NCBI GenBank assembly: GCA_002633005.1
Contig: NMRA01000033.1
Location: forward strand, 700,595-764,594
Reading direction: 5' to 3'
Length of the DNA stretch: 64,000 nucleotides
Source: Phoronis australis
Lineage: Eukaryota; Phoronida; Phoronidae
Notes under the pieces: generated by a model
Told to the model about the DNA's origin: nothing
Seen by the model: only the letters and a program-made list of their open reading frames with translations
Databases searched by the model: none
Made by a program: the position numbers and the translations under genes
Shown here: positions 24,301-30,613 of the stretch, one piece after another
How the letters are laid out: each line of letters begins with the position of its first letter
How positions within the stretch are numbered: the stretch's first letter is position 1

Positions 24301-27300
24301 ATGGACGCCACAGAAATGATTGGTTGGTGCGGCTGCAATTTTCAATTATGGGAAAGAACTGTAAGTTAATTGTCTATTTCAGATCCACAAGTGAAAATTT
24401 CTCATCGCAGGTATTTCGCAAGTGTCTTGTGTCACAAAACATACACCAGACAAGGCACGGCAGCTACCACTGTATGCGTTGTATTCCACATCGGTGACTT
24501 CGATTGACTTGGAAAGTAATTGTGTAACTAATGTTCAGAGTGAAGGCATTTATTGATGACAGGACTCCTACATTGGCCTGGCTTCTATTCCCAATGGCAC
24601 AGTCATTTGAGCCAGAGAATTTACAATTGACTGACCTTGACTTGTTTTGATCCCATGTAATCCGATGCACTGCTGGAGGACAACTTATCTAGTGCCATCT
24701 TGTAGTAATCCACAATCTGTGCCGCAATCTTGGCAGTGATGATGTTCTTACGATTGTCAGCCATTGACTTCTCAAGGATACACTCCTGCGCCTGAGCCTG
24801 GCGAAAGCAAACGAAGGAAAATTTAGGTTTAAAATATCAACCATTGTCTACAGATATAGGACAGGAGCACCAAAATTATTGTGAAGGCAGTCAAAGGGGC
24901 ACACCCATCTACAATATGGACGCAGAGACCCTCTTTCCTACTGCTATTAGGGGTAGCACTGTGAAACGTTGGTGTAACTAGGCTTCTTACTGCTAAACTG
25001 AATGAAATATTTGGACATTCTGATTGGTTGGAAAATGCCGTTCGGACATTCCAATTGATTGAATGTTGAGACATGCATGACTGTACATTACTCCATCTAT
25101 TGAGCATTGCCTTGAGGCTTGTCAGTGCTACATGAACAGGATAAATCAATGCATTCCACACAAGTTTGTTATGTGATTCACTCAGGATAACAAGGCATCA
25201 GATAACAGTGATAACCATATGTTTATGACAAACATACAAATTGAGGCATGCACACTGATGTGTACACATGGATTTCTGCCTGTTGTACATTATCCTTTCT
25301 GAGTCATTTTCCTCTACAGATGGGGCTGTGAAACAGGGCATCCTGGTTTTGCCTATGTCCAATAGGGGGTTCTACAACACTTATGATACGCACAGGTGAG
25401 TTTAAAAGTGAGTAACCTGAAGCATCATGGTGGATTGAATCAAAGTGCTTGAAAACGGATTTCAAATCATAAACTTCCCATTTTCAAAGCAAACCACAAA
25501 TTCAGAGTCATTACCGATCTGCAATGAATGCTATGTCATATTGAAAATAGTAAATCAACCATTAAAGCAACTATCAACAAGCTAAAATAAACACGAAACA
25601 GCATTGAAGTTGGTAAAATAACATCATTATTAACAAATCAAAGCCTGAAGACGTATAGGGAAAAGTCGTCATAACTAGCGATAACCAATTATTCCAGCTT
25701 CTTTGACAGTGAATCTTGTTTTCACTCGTCTTCATGATTCATTCACCCAGTCTTCATGACAGCGACTTCAGTATGATTTCATCATCCAATTATCTTCAAA
25801 GTGAATTGTGTGTGACAAGCTTTACCCACCAGCATGAGACAACTTTGGAAGGACAACAAGTCATATGTACAGTCTTCAGTAAGTACAGAGGCGAACTGGT
25901 CCTTGACTTGTTGAAAGGCCCACGAGGCACACTGAAAGTGTGTACAGGACACCTTCATACCCTACAAATACAAAGTGTACTGTCTCAGGACACACAACAA
26001 GGAAAGATTCGTGGAAGGTTTTTAAACTCGGTCTTTAGACCTGCGTGTTTAGGTTAACCACTTAAAGAACATGATGCAACAAAAGTAGATTTTCCCATGA
26101 ATTAATCAAAATATAATGATTAAGACCGTAGTGAATGGAGACTATTTTTGTATCATTCAGCTACTTGTTTCACTAATGTCCATTACTATGTATAATGGTG
26201 GATATTTTTAGATTAGCTTTCATACTTCTGCCTGGCACCTCTGGGAGACCAAAGTTTTATATTTTAGAGGCTCCTCAGAAATAGAAATATTAACATTTGA
26301 TAACCCCATATAAGCAGTCATAGATCTGTTACAAGAAAATTCCAAATTTAACGAAAACTTGCCTCGTGTTTAGTACCAGAACGCAATGGTGCACCAATCT
26401 CTTGAAAGAGGAGGCAGTGTGGCCTAGTGAGATAGGTGTCCGGTTTCTTTACTCGAGGTCGTGGGTTCAAGTTCCACTGGGTCATACTGCTAAGTCATCA
26501 TGAGTTAGGATCCTAGCTCCTCAGCTCGATTTTAACTATATATTAATTAAGCATAAAATGGTTCCCAGTGATCAGTGCATTGACCCATATGCACATCCTG
26601 CGCACGTCTGGTATAACGTGTATCAGACCTCCAGGAATTATTTTTCTATCTCTTGAAAGTTAACCTAACAAAACCAAAAAAAGCACAACGAAACGTACAT
26701 CTTGAGAATGAACTCGTAAAACAGACCATCACTCTAGTTCCCATACAACTCACCTCCGCATTCTGTCGTGTGTCAATGGCTCCAAGTATGGAATGAAGAG
26801 CTCCAATATTAAACAAGACATGAGCCTGTTCAAACCGTAAGTCATGATGACGCAGGCTTTCACCAGTATAAAGGTCTTCCCTGCAAATGATACCCACAAC
26901 AAATCACGACTAGCATCGCAGTACACGCACACGCGAACACAGAATATTCACAAATATGCAACATCACTATCAATATAGACACACAGGTTTAATTACGAAG
27001 GTCATATATACAACAATGCACATCCATTCATTTTTATAAAACAAAAATTAATCTAACAACAGTTTATCTGGACCATCATATGATCTTGACAGTGCTGAAC
27101 ACTTCCTTTTTATTGTTAGTAACCATTAGAGCAAAATCAGTTTTCTGCCATTAAGCCATGTGCAATCATCCGGTAAATTTACACTCTTGCTTTACGAAAC
27201 TGTGAGACGTGTATACATGAATTTTACATATAATTCATCAACCAAAGTTTCAATTAATTCTACAATATTTCATTCACAAAAACACATACTTTACGCCATG

Positions 27301-28625
27301 AATTTATTCATCACACAACCGAAATGTTTCAAATGCTTCAAATTATATGCACAGACCAGGTTTCCAGCATGCAAACTACACAGTCATTTCAGTGTTCAAA
27401 ATGATGATTTCACACAAAAGACCACACAAATGACATGTAGAGCCTACCAGACAAACTCCACAGATTTGGTGTCAGCGAGAGACGAGAACCTGCTTCTCAG
27501 GAAGTTGAGCTGTGCATAATACTTCTTGAGGGTACTACATCCCATGAAGTCCCTTGCCAACCTGGAGGTGGCGCTCTGCACAAAATTTATTGACAATGGT
27601 TCGTTACACCCAAATCAACACTAGCTCCTGCCCATATAACAGTTTCATCAAATTACACGCTGAAATACAACATTGCTGTTGAACAAGGTAATAAATATTG
27701 AGTTATAATTTATAGATCTCTAATTTAAAGTTACATTGATCGCTGCTTTGTTGGGTTAAAAACACAACCATTTCAAAGAAAGCTATGTTTTATTAAGTCA
27801 AAATCAACACCCTGGAAAGCAAGAAGTGTTAAGTTGTCATATTTTTTTCTCGATTTTTTCTGACCGTCGCAAAATCACAATCAATATACCATCAGTATTG
27901 TTTGGCTACAGTCTGGGGTTACCAGGATTTCAAAAACAAAAGGTCCAAAACAAACTTCCAATTTCCTAGGGCGGCCATTACTATGGATGCATGACTGTGC
28001 TTTGATGACACCACGTCAAATTAGAGTTTTATTGTAGTATGTTACTGTGGATACATGGGTCTGCAATATCTTAACCAAATATATTCTAAACAGGTGAATG
28101 GGCTATCAGAGCTGTTGTTCCCAACATAACTACTTGCTAAACGCGGCCTCGAAGCTAGGGTGTTTAAATTTAGGGTTTCCATTTGGACGCCCTGGATGCC
28201 TGCTCATTCATAACAAGGATCAACATTTTTACAGCACAAATTATAGCAAAACACCGTTATTCATTAGTTTAACTTTTAAGTCAACATTACTAGAATAGGC
28301 AAAGAATGTTAAAATAAAGCATGCTGGTAGATTGATCTCAATTAGTTCTGTTAAAATCATGCTTTGGTGTTTAATAATCTGGGGGCTGAGAAGTTCAACC
28401 AGGATAGTGAAGCTTTGACCTGCAAAATTGTACAACTCAACATTATTGGACTCTACTCGTAATACGTCATCTTGCTTGCAGACAATTGTCTGCTTTGGGA
28501 ATACAGTTCTTGTTAACGCCACTGGTATAGACAATTATGACACTAATTACCACTCTGAGCTGGTCAATCTCTGTACACTGTTGACTGTAGTCCTCTGGGT
28601 TTTCATGGTATGTGGTTTGTATGAT
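2750..28625 (-). CDS. PTPN23: PTPN23/HD-PTP orthologue, 20 visible coding exons (gene span)
   Basis: Bro1-domain pseudo-tyrosine-phosphatase that acts with ESCRT on endosomes to sort ubiquitinated receptors (family knowledge). Exons, 5' to 3' on the minus strand: 28551-28625, 27448-27575, 26754-26880, 25830-25961, 24636-24797, 22188-22346, 21913-21968, 18952-19146, 17861-18530, 16303-16648, 12555-15884, 12047-12234, 9550-9646, 8840-8904, 8337-8474, 7892-8017, 7122-7174, 5797-5901, 4927-5126, 2750-3321. Every junction has GT/AG and phases agree throughout, giving 2307 residues plus stop. Visible residues about 1-345 are Bro1, 345-683 the V/coiled-coil domain, 684-1793 a Pro/Gln-rich region, about 1830-2117 the PTP-like domain, then a tail ending DPLSMLDPLWTVKK, which matches the end of vertebrate PTPN23. 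The protein is longer than human (1636 residues, from memory) mainly because of the low-complexity exon. The first coding exon, about 30 residues, is missing from this model. Confidence 0.94.
3322..4926. other. PTPN23 last intron, with CTCF-like repeat copy
   Basis: Intron between exons s and t. About 4300-4850 is a copy of the dispersed tandem family best seen at 20.0-21.7 kb. It carries CTCF-like motifs at 4377-4390 (CCACCAGAGGGCAC), 4516-4529 (CCACCAGGGGGTGC) and 4657-4670 (CCACTAGAGGGCAC). Confidence 0.75.
4927..5126 (-). CDS. PTPN23: PTPN23 exon s, P-loop and Q-loop
   Basis: Joined to exon r this gives VHCSNGVGRTG, so the Cys and Arg of the P-loop are kept. The Ala that follows HCS in active PTPs is Asn. 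Continues with WLRQQRKHMVEDKDQLTLCY, matching human RMRQQRKHMLQEKLHLRFCY. Acceptor gcttctag, donor GTAAGT. Confidence 0.97.
5404..5575. repeat. Dispersed intronic repeat, copy 1
   Basis: Resembles 7400-7565 in the same orientation: shared order of TGACA-GCATG-like, CTTGACAAG, ACTTA-TGAG-CTGG, TCAGTTATTTCT and TGGAATTATCT-type blocks. Both copies lie in introns of the PTPN23 phosphatase region. Confidence 0.5.
5797..5901 (-). CDS. PTPN23: PTPN23 exon r, up to the catalytic Cys
   Basis: Encodes TVPDNPAQLLVFVSEVMHYY, then HQQRVLSKPVLVHC, matching human LPDSPSNLLRFIQEVHAHYL...TPIIVHC. The Cys of the HC(X)5R loop is present. Donor CTGTAG|GTAGGT splits the next Ser codon. Confidence 0.95.
7122..7174 (-). 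CDS. PTPN23: PTPN23 exon q, WPD-loop exon (Asp absent)
   Basis: A 53-base exon recovered from phase and homology. It encodes TNRTRTVVHLQFSAWPVG, matching human SLKRSLVHLHFPTWPELG. The WPD general-acid Asp is Val here (Glu in human). Acceptor ttgttacag; donor GTAGGT, leaving GG of a Gly codon that the next exon completes. Confidence 0.92.
7400..7565. repeat. Dispersed intronic repeat, copy 2
   Basis: Partner of the repeat at 5404-5575, in the intron between exons q and p. Class unknown. Confidence 0.5.
7892..8017 (-). CDS. PTPN23: PTPN23 exon p, PTP domain
   Basis: 42 codons in phase 0. Encodes QNSRYYPSDRSVMTHGVIEL, then TERHINMTHKP, matching human VARYFPTERGQPMVHGALSL...VERVLSLQF. Acceptor tctttccag, donor CCG|GTAGGT. 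Confidence 0.93.
8337..8474 (-). CDS. PTPN23: PTPN23 exon o, PTP domain
   Basis: 46 codons in phase 0. Encodes KVIAAQAPLPHTFPDFWLMV, then YEQGVEVITMV, matching human LVATQAPLPGTAADFWLMVH and EQKVSVIVML. Confidence 0.96.
8840..8904 (-). CDS. PTPN23: PTPN23 exon n, PTP domain
   Basis: Finishes the Tyr codon (MPY-DEKRVVL) and encodes TTSKDDYINASHIE, the DDYINAS motif typical of PTP domains. Human: YDSNRVVLRSGKDDYINASC. Donor GAG|GTAGGT. Confidence 0.95.
9550..9646 (-). CDS. PTPN23: PTPN23 exon m, PTP domain substrate-loop exon
   Basis: Encodes ELNADQEKVSRKF, then MAIARCYSMKNRHSDIMP plus one base of a Tyr codon. Matches human ELQDAQEHDARGRSIAIARC and YSLKNRHQDVMPY. The usual KNRY of active PTPs is KNRH here, as in human PTPN23. 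Acceptor cttgtag, donor GTATGT. Too short to give a long ORF. Confidence 0.93.
9710..9920 (+). repeat. tRNA-derived SINE, copy 1
   Basis: GTGTGATAAGTGTCTGATTC follows a TGGCCCAG A-box-like start, with a weak B box GACTCGATTTCC. The body (TCAGCTCGATTTAACTATAT, then ATGGTTCCAGGTGATCAGTGC) is shared with 26408-26640. Intron of PTPN23. Confidence 0.65.
10124..11267. mobile_element. Non-autonomous piggyBac-type element
   Basis: Flanked by TTAA (10120-10123 and 11268-11271), the piggyBac target. Terminal inverted repeats CCCTTATCCTGC and GCAGGATAAGGG begin with CCC and end with GGG as in that superfamily. 1144 bases, in the PTPN23 intron between exons m and l. Interior holds a decayed N-terminal transposase-like ORF (10438-10781), then AATAAA at about 10880. 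No DDD catalytic domain remains, so it is probably an internal-deletion derivative. Confidence 0.88.
10438..10781 (+). pseudogene. Acidic piggyBac transposase N-terminus, frameshifted
   Basis: Starts MTVDQFLEEVFMDSDSENKL. After a frame change near 10510 it continues DGDSDWETNTTV and LEELPVPEAELGRAYDDAW in another frame. An acidic, Ser/Asp-rich start is usual for piggyBac transposases. The catalytic core is absent. Confidence 0.6.
11565..11650. repeat. 30-bp inverted repeat, 26-base loop
   Basis: Arms 11565-11594 and 11621-11650 match at 26 of 30 positions (GACATCTGATTGGT against ACCAATCAGATGTC). Weaker pairing continues outward. Lies 300 bases from the piggyBac element. Confidence 0.7.
12047..12234 (-). 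CDS. PTPN23: PTPN23 exon l, linker into PTP domain
   Basis: First codon is shared with exon k (D-VQAMNGTS). Encodes KDPFDDDQVLRKFVVDVEKF and ends NEWK, matching human RDPYEHPERLRQLQQELEAF...TVWR just before the phosphatase-like domain. Donor AAG|GTATGG. Confidence 0.9.
12416..12492 (-). repeat. tRNA-like SINE head
   Basis: On the minus strand GGATAGTCAGTATAGCCAAT leads to GTGGGTTCAATTCC, an intact B box. Ends resemble a tRNA acceptor stem only weakly, so a SINE head or tRNA pseudogene fits better than a working tRNA. Lies just downstream of exon k. Confidence 0.5.
12555..15884 (-). CDS. PTPN23: PTPN23 exon k, giant Pro/Gln-rich exon
   Basis: A 3330-base open exon (1110 codons) taking the place of the proline-rich region of PTPN23. 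It begins D-MPPSRPVAPKPSQMAPSAP; the PxRPxAPKP start resembles human PPPRPTAPKP. Visible parts: a PSAP motif (15826-15837), a 27-residue segment present twice (15649-15729 and 15490-15570), about 19 tandem 12-residue NMPxAxTGQ-type repeats (about 14683-15351), and seven or eight 18-residue PPQSQPTQGIRPNLPPGV-type repeats (about 13515-13890). A Gln/Ser/Pro-rich stretch follows. Acceptor ctctttcag, donor GAGG|GTAAGT. Function inferred from family: docking of ESCRT and endocytic partners. Confidence 0.93.
13515..13890 (-). repeat. Coding minisatellite, about 54-bp unit
   Basis: Seven to eight units of 18 codons, with core P-Q-S-Q-P-T/A-Q-G-I-R/K-P-N and then a Leu/Pro-rich half. Decays towards the 3' side (GISPHHPDSG). 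In frame with exon k. Confidence 0.85.
14683..15351 (-). repeat. Coding minisatellite, about 36-bp unit
   Basis: About 19 imperfect units of 12 codons. Typical unit: three variable residues, Thr-Gly, a variable pair, Met-Pro (GQNMP, GHNMP, GLNMP). Some units have Ala or Val in place of Thr. Lies inside exon k and keeps frame. Confidence 0.85.
15826..15837 (-). other. PSAP motif in PTPN23 proline-rich region
   Basis: Codons for Pro-Ser-Ala-Pro within QMAPSAPEM near the start of the large exon. P(T/S)AP is the established ligand of the TSG101 UEV domain, and TSG101 is a known partner of PTPN23. Use of this copy is inferred. Confidence 0.6.
16303..16648 (-). CDS. PTPN23: PTPN23 exon j, V domain second part
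   Basis: Encodes ALFQEELKKHANVEKYLEQN, then ALTAANAKFAPVRKL, matching human KLFEEQLKKYDQLKVYLEQN...ALTEANVQYAAVRRVL. Ends RLKPK plus one base, at AAAG|GTAAAT; the last codon is completed by the next exon. Confidence 0.95.
17210..17728. mobile_element. TA-flanked MITE
   Basis: Left end TACAGGGCGATTCTGCTGAA, right end (reversed) TACAAGGTGATTCTCTCGAA. Both then read a GG/CCCCAACTT block. About 519 bases with no ORF. TA ends suggest a mariner-like origin (inference). Intron between exons j and i. Confidence 0.6.
17861..18530 (-). CDS. PTPN23: PTPN23 exon i, V domain first part
   Basis: Starts with the last base of a Ser codon (S-EEKAKMLRR; human SEEKAKLLRE). It then runs through the helical V/HD domain, including LLEKCARLSVRP and SMQSLSGVALDVE, which match human LMEKCAALSVRP and SMQVLSGVFTDVE. 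Ends CQDGNTE at GAG|GTATGC. Rich in charged heptads, as expected for the elongated coiled-coil arms. Confidence 0.96.
18952..19146 (-). CDS. PTPN23: PTPN23 exon h, end of Bro1 domain
   Basis: Encodes YNAAKKDNDFVYHDKVPELA and ends GPDIFSKLVPMEVHEAASLY, a near match to human YNSAKKDNDFIYHEAVPALD...GPDIFAKLVPMAAHEASSLY. Acceptor cccag; donor TACAG|GTAATG, phase 2. Confidence 0.97.
19985..21700 (+). repeat. Tandem-unit repeat with twelve CTCF-like motifs
   Basis: Best copy of a dispersed family. Begins near GAAATGCGCCCACGAATGCA and ends near CCACATACAAATATGTGGGC. Between these, units of roughly 110-150 bases alternate. CTCF-like motifs, all on the plus strand, start at 20150, 20292, 20430, 20574, 20720, 20881, 21027, 21173, 21333 and 21470. 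The commonest forms are CCACTAGGTGGCGC and CCACTAGGGGGCAC. A looser one lies at 21729. Intron between exons h and g of PTPN23. Confidence 0.85.
21913..21968 (-). CDS. PTPN23: PTPN23 exon g, short Bro1 exon
   Basis: A 56-base exon encoding SDDGLDETLKFATDVVHG plus two bases of a Lys codon. It matches human DTVQDALRFTMDVIGGK, and the Lys is completed by the next exon (K-YNAAKKDND). Donor GTAAGT. Confidence 0.92.
22188..22346 (-). CDS. PTPN23: PTPN23 exon f, Bro1 domain
   Basis: Encodes DWKRRMDIKLQFYQCVMYLY, then QSEEQQKWGERLCYFQAGVD and KLNECLK. These match human DWKKLVQMKIYYFAAVAHLH...AEEQQKFGERVAYFQSALDKLNEAIK. 53 codons, phase 0/0; donor AAG|GTAAGC. Confidence 0.96.
22643..24086. mobile_element. 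TA-flanked DNA transposon with decayed ORF
   Basis: TA at 22641-22642 and 24087-24088. Ends CCGTATTCGCCCTAATAAGA and (reversed) CCGCATTCGCCCTAATAAGC, then GCCC, are matching inverted repeats. 1444 bases in the PTPN23 intron between exons f and e. It carries the ORF fragment at 23575-23930. Confidence 0.75.
23575..23930 (+). pseudogene. Transposon-encoded VGHVPR-type domain fragment
   Basis: Reads CTKKFESLLREKIFKGNIQY, then FDKHAASVLKGLTIIGHIPR-KISKTW. After a frame change at a T run near 23812 it continues FLRHGRSLKS, GEARGLQIPRTMIFSG. The order D-x-A-x-x-V-L-K...VGH(V/I)PR-x-I-S...FLRHG...G-L-x-I-P is a domain I have seen in repeat-encoded proteins of marine invertebrates and that resembles HIRAN. 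Broken, so not a working gene. Confidence 0.55.
24170..24260 (+). repeat. Fragment of the CTCF-like repeat family
   Basis: CCACTAGAAGGCGT at 24197-24210, followed by the family phrase TCAGAACCATCCGAACATCA. Short remnant just outside the 22.6-24.1 kb element. Confidence 0.5.
24636..24797 (-). CDS. PTPN23: PTPN23 exon e, Bro1 domain
   Basis: Encodes AQAQECILEKSMADNRKNII and IAAQIVDYYK, matching human GQAQECLLEKSMLDNRK...ISAQVVDYYK. By homology this stretch contributes to the Bro1 surface that binds CHMP4. Exactly 54 codons; donor AAG|GTCAGT. Confidence 0.95.
25830..25961 (-). CDS. PTPN23: PTPN23 exon d, Bro1 domain
   Basis: No long ORF marks this exon. It was found by the phase and homology needed between neighbours. 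It encodes GMKVSCTHFQCASWAFQQVK and ends in FQSCLML, matching human EGMKVSCTHFQCAAGAF...NLML. Acceptor tatttgtag, donor CTG|GTGGGT; 44 codons, phase 0 at both ends. Confidence 0.93.
26408..26640 (+). repeat. tRNA-derived SINE, copy 2
   Basis: A box TGGCCTAGTGA at 26420-26430 and B box GGTTCAAGTTCC at 26464-26475, spaced as in tRNA genes. Followed by the non-tRNA body shared with 9710-9920. The B box is near consensus, so this copy is the better preserved. Confidence 0.75.
26754..26880 (-). CDS. PTPN23: PTPN23 exon c, Bro1 domain
   Basis: Completes a Trp codon from exon b. Encodes EDLYTGESLRHHDLRFEQAH and VLFNIGALHSILGAIDTR, the conserved E/D-L-R-F/Y-E-Q...LYNLGALHS core of Bro1. Donor GAG|GTGAGT, phase 0. 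Confidence 0.95.
27448..27575 (-). CDS. PTPN23: PTPN23 exon b, Bro1 domain
   Basis: Enters in phase 0 after gtgcag and leaves after two codon bases at GTAGGC. Encodes RDFMGCSTLKKYYAQLNFLR, matching the RDFEGCSVLRKYLGQLHYLQ stretch of the human protein. Confidence 0.92.
28551..28625 (-). CDS. PTPN23: PTPN23 exon a (first one found), Bro1 N-terminal part
   Basis: Encodes IIQTTYHENPEDYSQQCTEI and then DQLR, aligning with the YGENPEAYNEEL region of human PTPN23 Bro1. The acceptor is a ttttcag on the minus strand. The donor is ambiguous: GTG|GTAATT (start 28551) or AGA|GTGGTA (start 28554). The second matches family spacing one residue better, and both keep phase 0. The upstream exon with the initiator Met was not found. 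Confidence 0.85.
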
Positions 28626-30276
28626 CTGAAAATGACAGGTGACAAAACCTGAACTTTCACAAAGACAAGACTTTCACCTTTTGCAACTCACTACAATTTG
28701 ATACCGCAAACTTTTGCAGATAAAAACGTGTATTGTTATGGGAGCTGCATTATTAACTGAATGGAGCCGGGGGAGGGGGGGGGGTTGTCACATAGACACA
28801 GTGAATAAGGATGCGCCGCCAACTGATGTGAGTATTTTGGCCCTCTCAGGTATTGTCATGGATGGTCACTTTGGCTTAAGGTATTGTCTTAGATAGGTAT
28901 CTGGGATACTTCAAGTATTGTCTTGGGTGGGTAAAATGAGAGAAATCATCAGGTCAGTATTTTTGACCGAGAGTTTGTCATCATAAAAAATCTTCAAGAA
29001 ACCAACTAAAAACCCAACCGCACATGCCGAGAACGACGCAGAACACTTGTCCAACAAAAATCAAACTCCTTCCATAAAGAGTACTCCAGGTAATGCAATC
29101 GTATTCGTTCAAAAATTTTGTGCCATTTCCTCCATAACCAAGAGGCGACATTTTTTGTGTCACTACCACGATCGAGGGCCTTGGACCCAAAACTAGCACT
29201 TCACGCAAATTATCAAACTAAACACTATTTTAGAGGCGTTGACACCAGAGGGTATTCGCAAAGTTGGTATTGCCTTGGGTAGGTATATTAGGTATTTTAG
29301 TTGGTATGTAGTCTCGGGTAGGGTTTTTCATCATTTGGTATTGTTTAGGGCGGGTATTCTGTCACCTGCCAAGGTATTGTGTTGGTCTGGATTTTGACCT
29401 CACAGTGTCACACCCCTATCCACTTTTTGGAGAACCCCCCCCGGTGAATGGAGTGTACATGATGTCAAAGCAAAACACCCAAGATAGGTCTGAGCTTCCC
29501 AAGAAGGACGATTCCTATGCCACTTGGGCACTGGGATAGTTTATGCAAATAACACCTCACCCTGGCCAAGGGAGCATATCGTGGTCTTTTCAGAATATAC
29601 CACTCACTCACTATATATAATAAAGGAGTGTAATAAATAACAATAAAAATATAAAACAACAAAAAGAACAGTCAATGAACGATCCCAAACAAAGATCGAG
29701 CAGCAGCCCACCACCATGACTGGGTAGCCAGCATGTCGTATGGTGGCGAGACTGAGAATCTTGTGAGACTTCCGGGAGATCATAGTACAGCTTGAAAGCA
29801 TGTGCTTTTACTCCCTCAGTACACTCAAGGTATCTGCTAAAAAGATTGAGATAAGCACCTATAGCCAGGGTGCTACCTGTGTAATTTGCATAAAATATCC
29901 CAATGTATGCAGTCACAAACCATTGTTACTGAAATGTGCTGGTTTTCCTTGCAGTTTTTGCAAATGGCAGTTTCCAAAGAAATTTGACGAAACGTGGACT
30001 GTGTGATCTTTGCAATAGTTTAAAAACATATATGGGTCATGAAATAATCATCCTCTGTTCTGTTCGTATTTCCTGCACAAGAATTAGCAACCCAAAATTA
30101 ACGAAATTTGTTGATAAACACAACCACCTTCAAAATGGAGACTTTAACGACTGTATCCGCATCCGCTAGACTAAAGTCGGTCTCATTTCTAAATCAACCA
30201 ATGGCATTTATTAAGTACAAACTAGGCCATTATTAGTAGGTTAATTGTTGACATTTTTCCACAAATCACAACTTAC
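28626..30276. other. Upstream intron or flank of PTPN23
   Basis: Holds the 9-bp-TSD MITE. I searched for the Bro1 first coding exon (family pattern M-x-x-V-P-R-x-P...L-K...F) and did not find it. A minus-strand ORF at 29611-29916 shows no Bro1 similarity. Confidence 0.4.
28767..29444. mobile_element. MITE with 9-bp target duplication and G-rich ends
   Basis: TGAATGGAG occurs directly at 28758-28766 and 29445-29453. The element between starts CCGGGGGAGGGG and ends CCCCCCCCGG, so the ends are inverted CCGGGGG. It is 678 bases and includes scattered GGTATTGTCTTGGGT-like internal repeats. A 9-base duplication is usual for Mutator-like elements (inference). No transposase seen. Confidence 0.65.
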
Positions 30277-30303
30277 GGCAGTATACTCAGCGACAAGATG
30301 GCG
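30277..30303 (-). promoter_or_regulatory. Candidate non-coding first exon end and YY1-like motif
   Basis: On the minus strand a strong donor (CTGCC|GTAAGT, intron side 30271-30276) follows CGCCATCTTG (30294-30303). The same 10-mer lies upstream of the other gene. CAAGATGGCG matches the YY1-type promoter motif. It may mark the PTPN23 transcription start, but no transcript evidence is available. Confidence 0.35.
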
Positions 30304-30346
30304 TCAAGAGCAAGGCATGTGTGTGGAAAATGTTGGCATTTTTGCA

Positions 30347-30362
30347 CATATATATATATATA
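30347..30362. repeat. AT dinucleotide run
   Basis: Short (AT)n microsatellite. Confidence 0.8.
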
Positions 30363-30613
30363 CTGCCGACTTCTTTCATTAAATGACTTTTTCGGTTTCT
30401 GTTAGGAACTGCTATGGTATTATGCTTCATTCAGGTCTCACAAGTACCACCGGAACGATATTAATTTACAATATTTGGGCAAAGTTGTGTTTCACGGTTT
30501 AACAACCTAGCGGTCACGAGTCTAACTGTATGTGGCATATGGCATCACAGGCGTCCTTAGATTCTGATTGTACCCATTACATTACATAAACGGTAATACT
30601 AAAAGGTCTGACA

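Noticed and set aside
29611-29916. 101-residue minus-strand ORF upstream of PTPN23, considered as the missing Bro1 first exon
   Set aside because: No similarity to Bro1 N-termini in any frame and no fitting splice sites.
30300-30410. Plus-strand start codon in AAGATGGCG as a third gene
   Set aside because: The ORF is 35 codons of low-complexity translation across an AT microsatellite. The word fits a promoter motif better.
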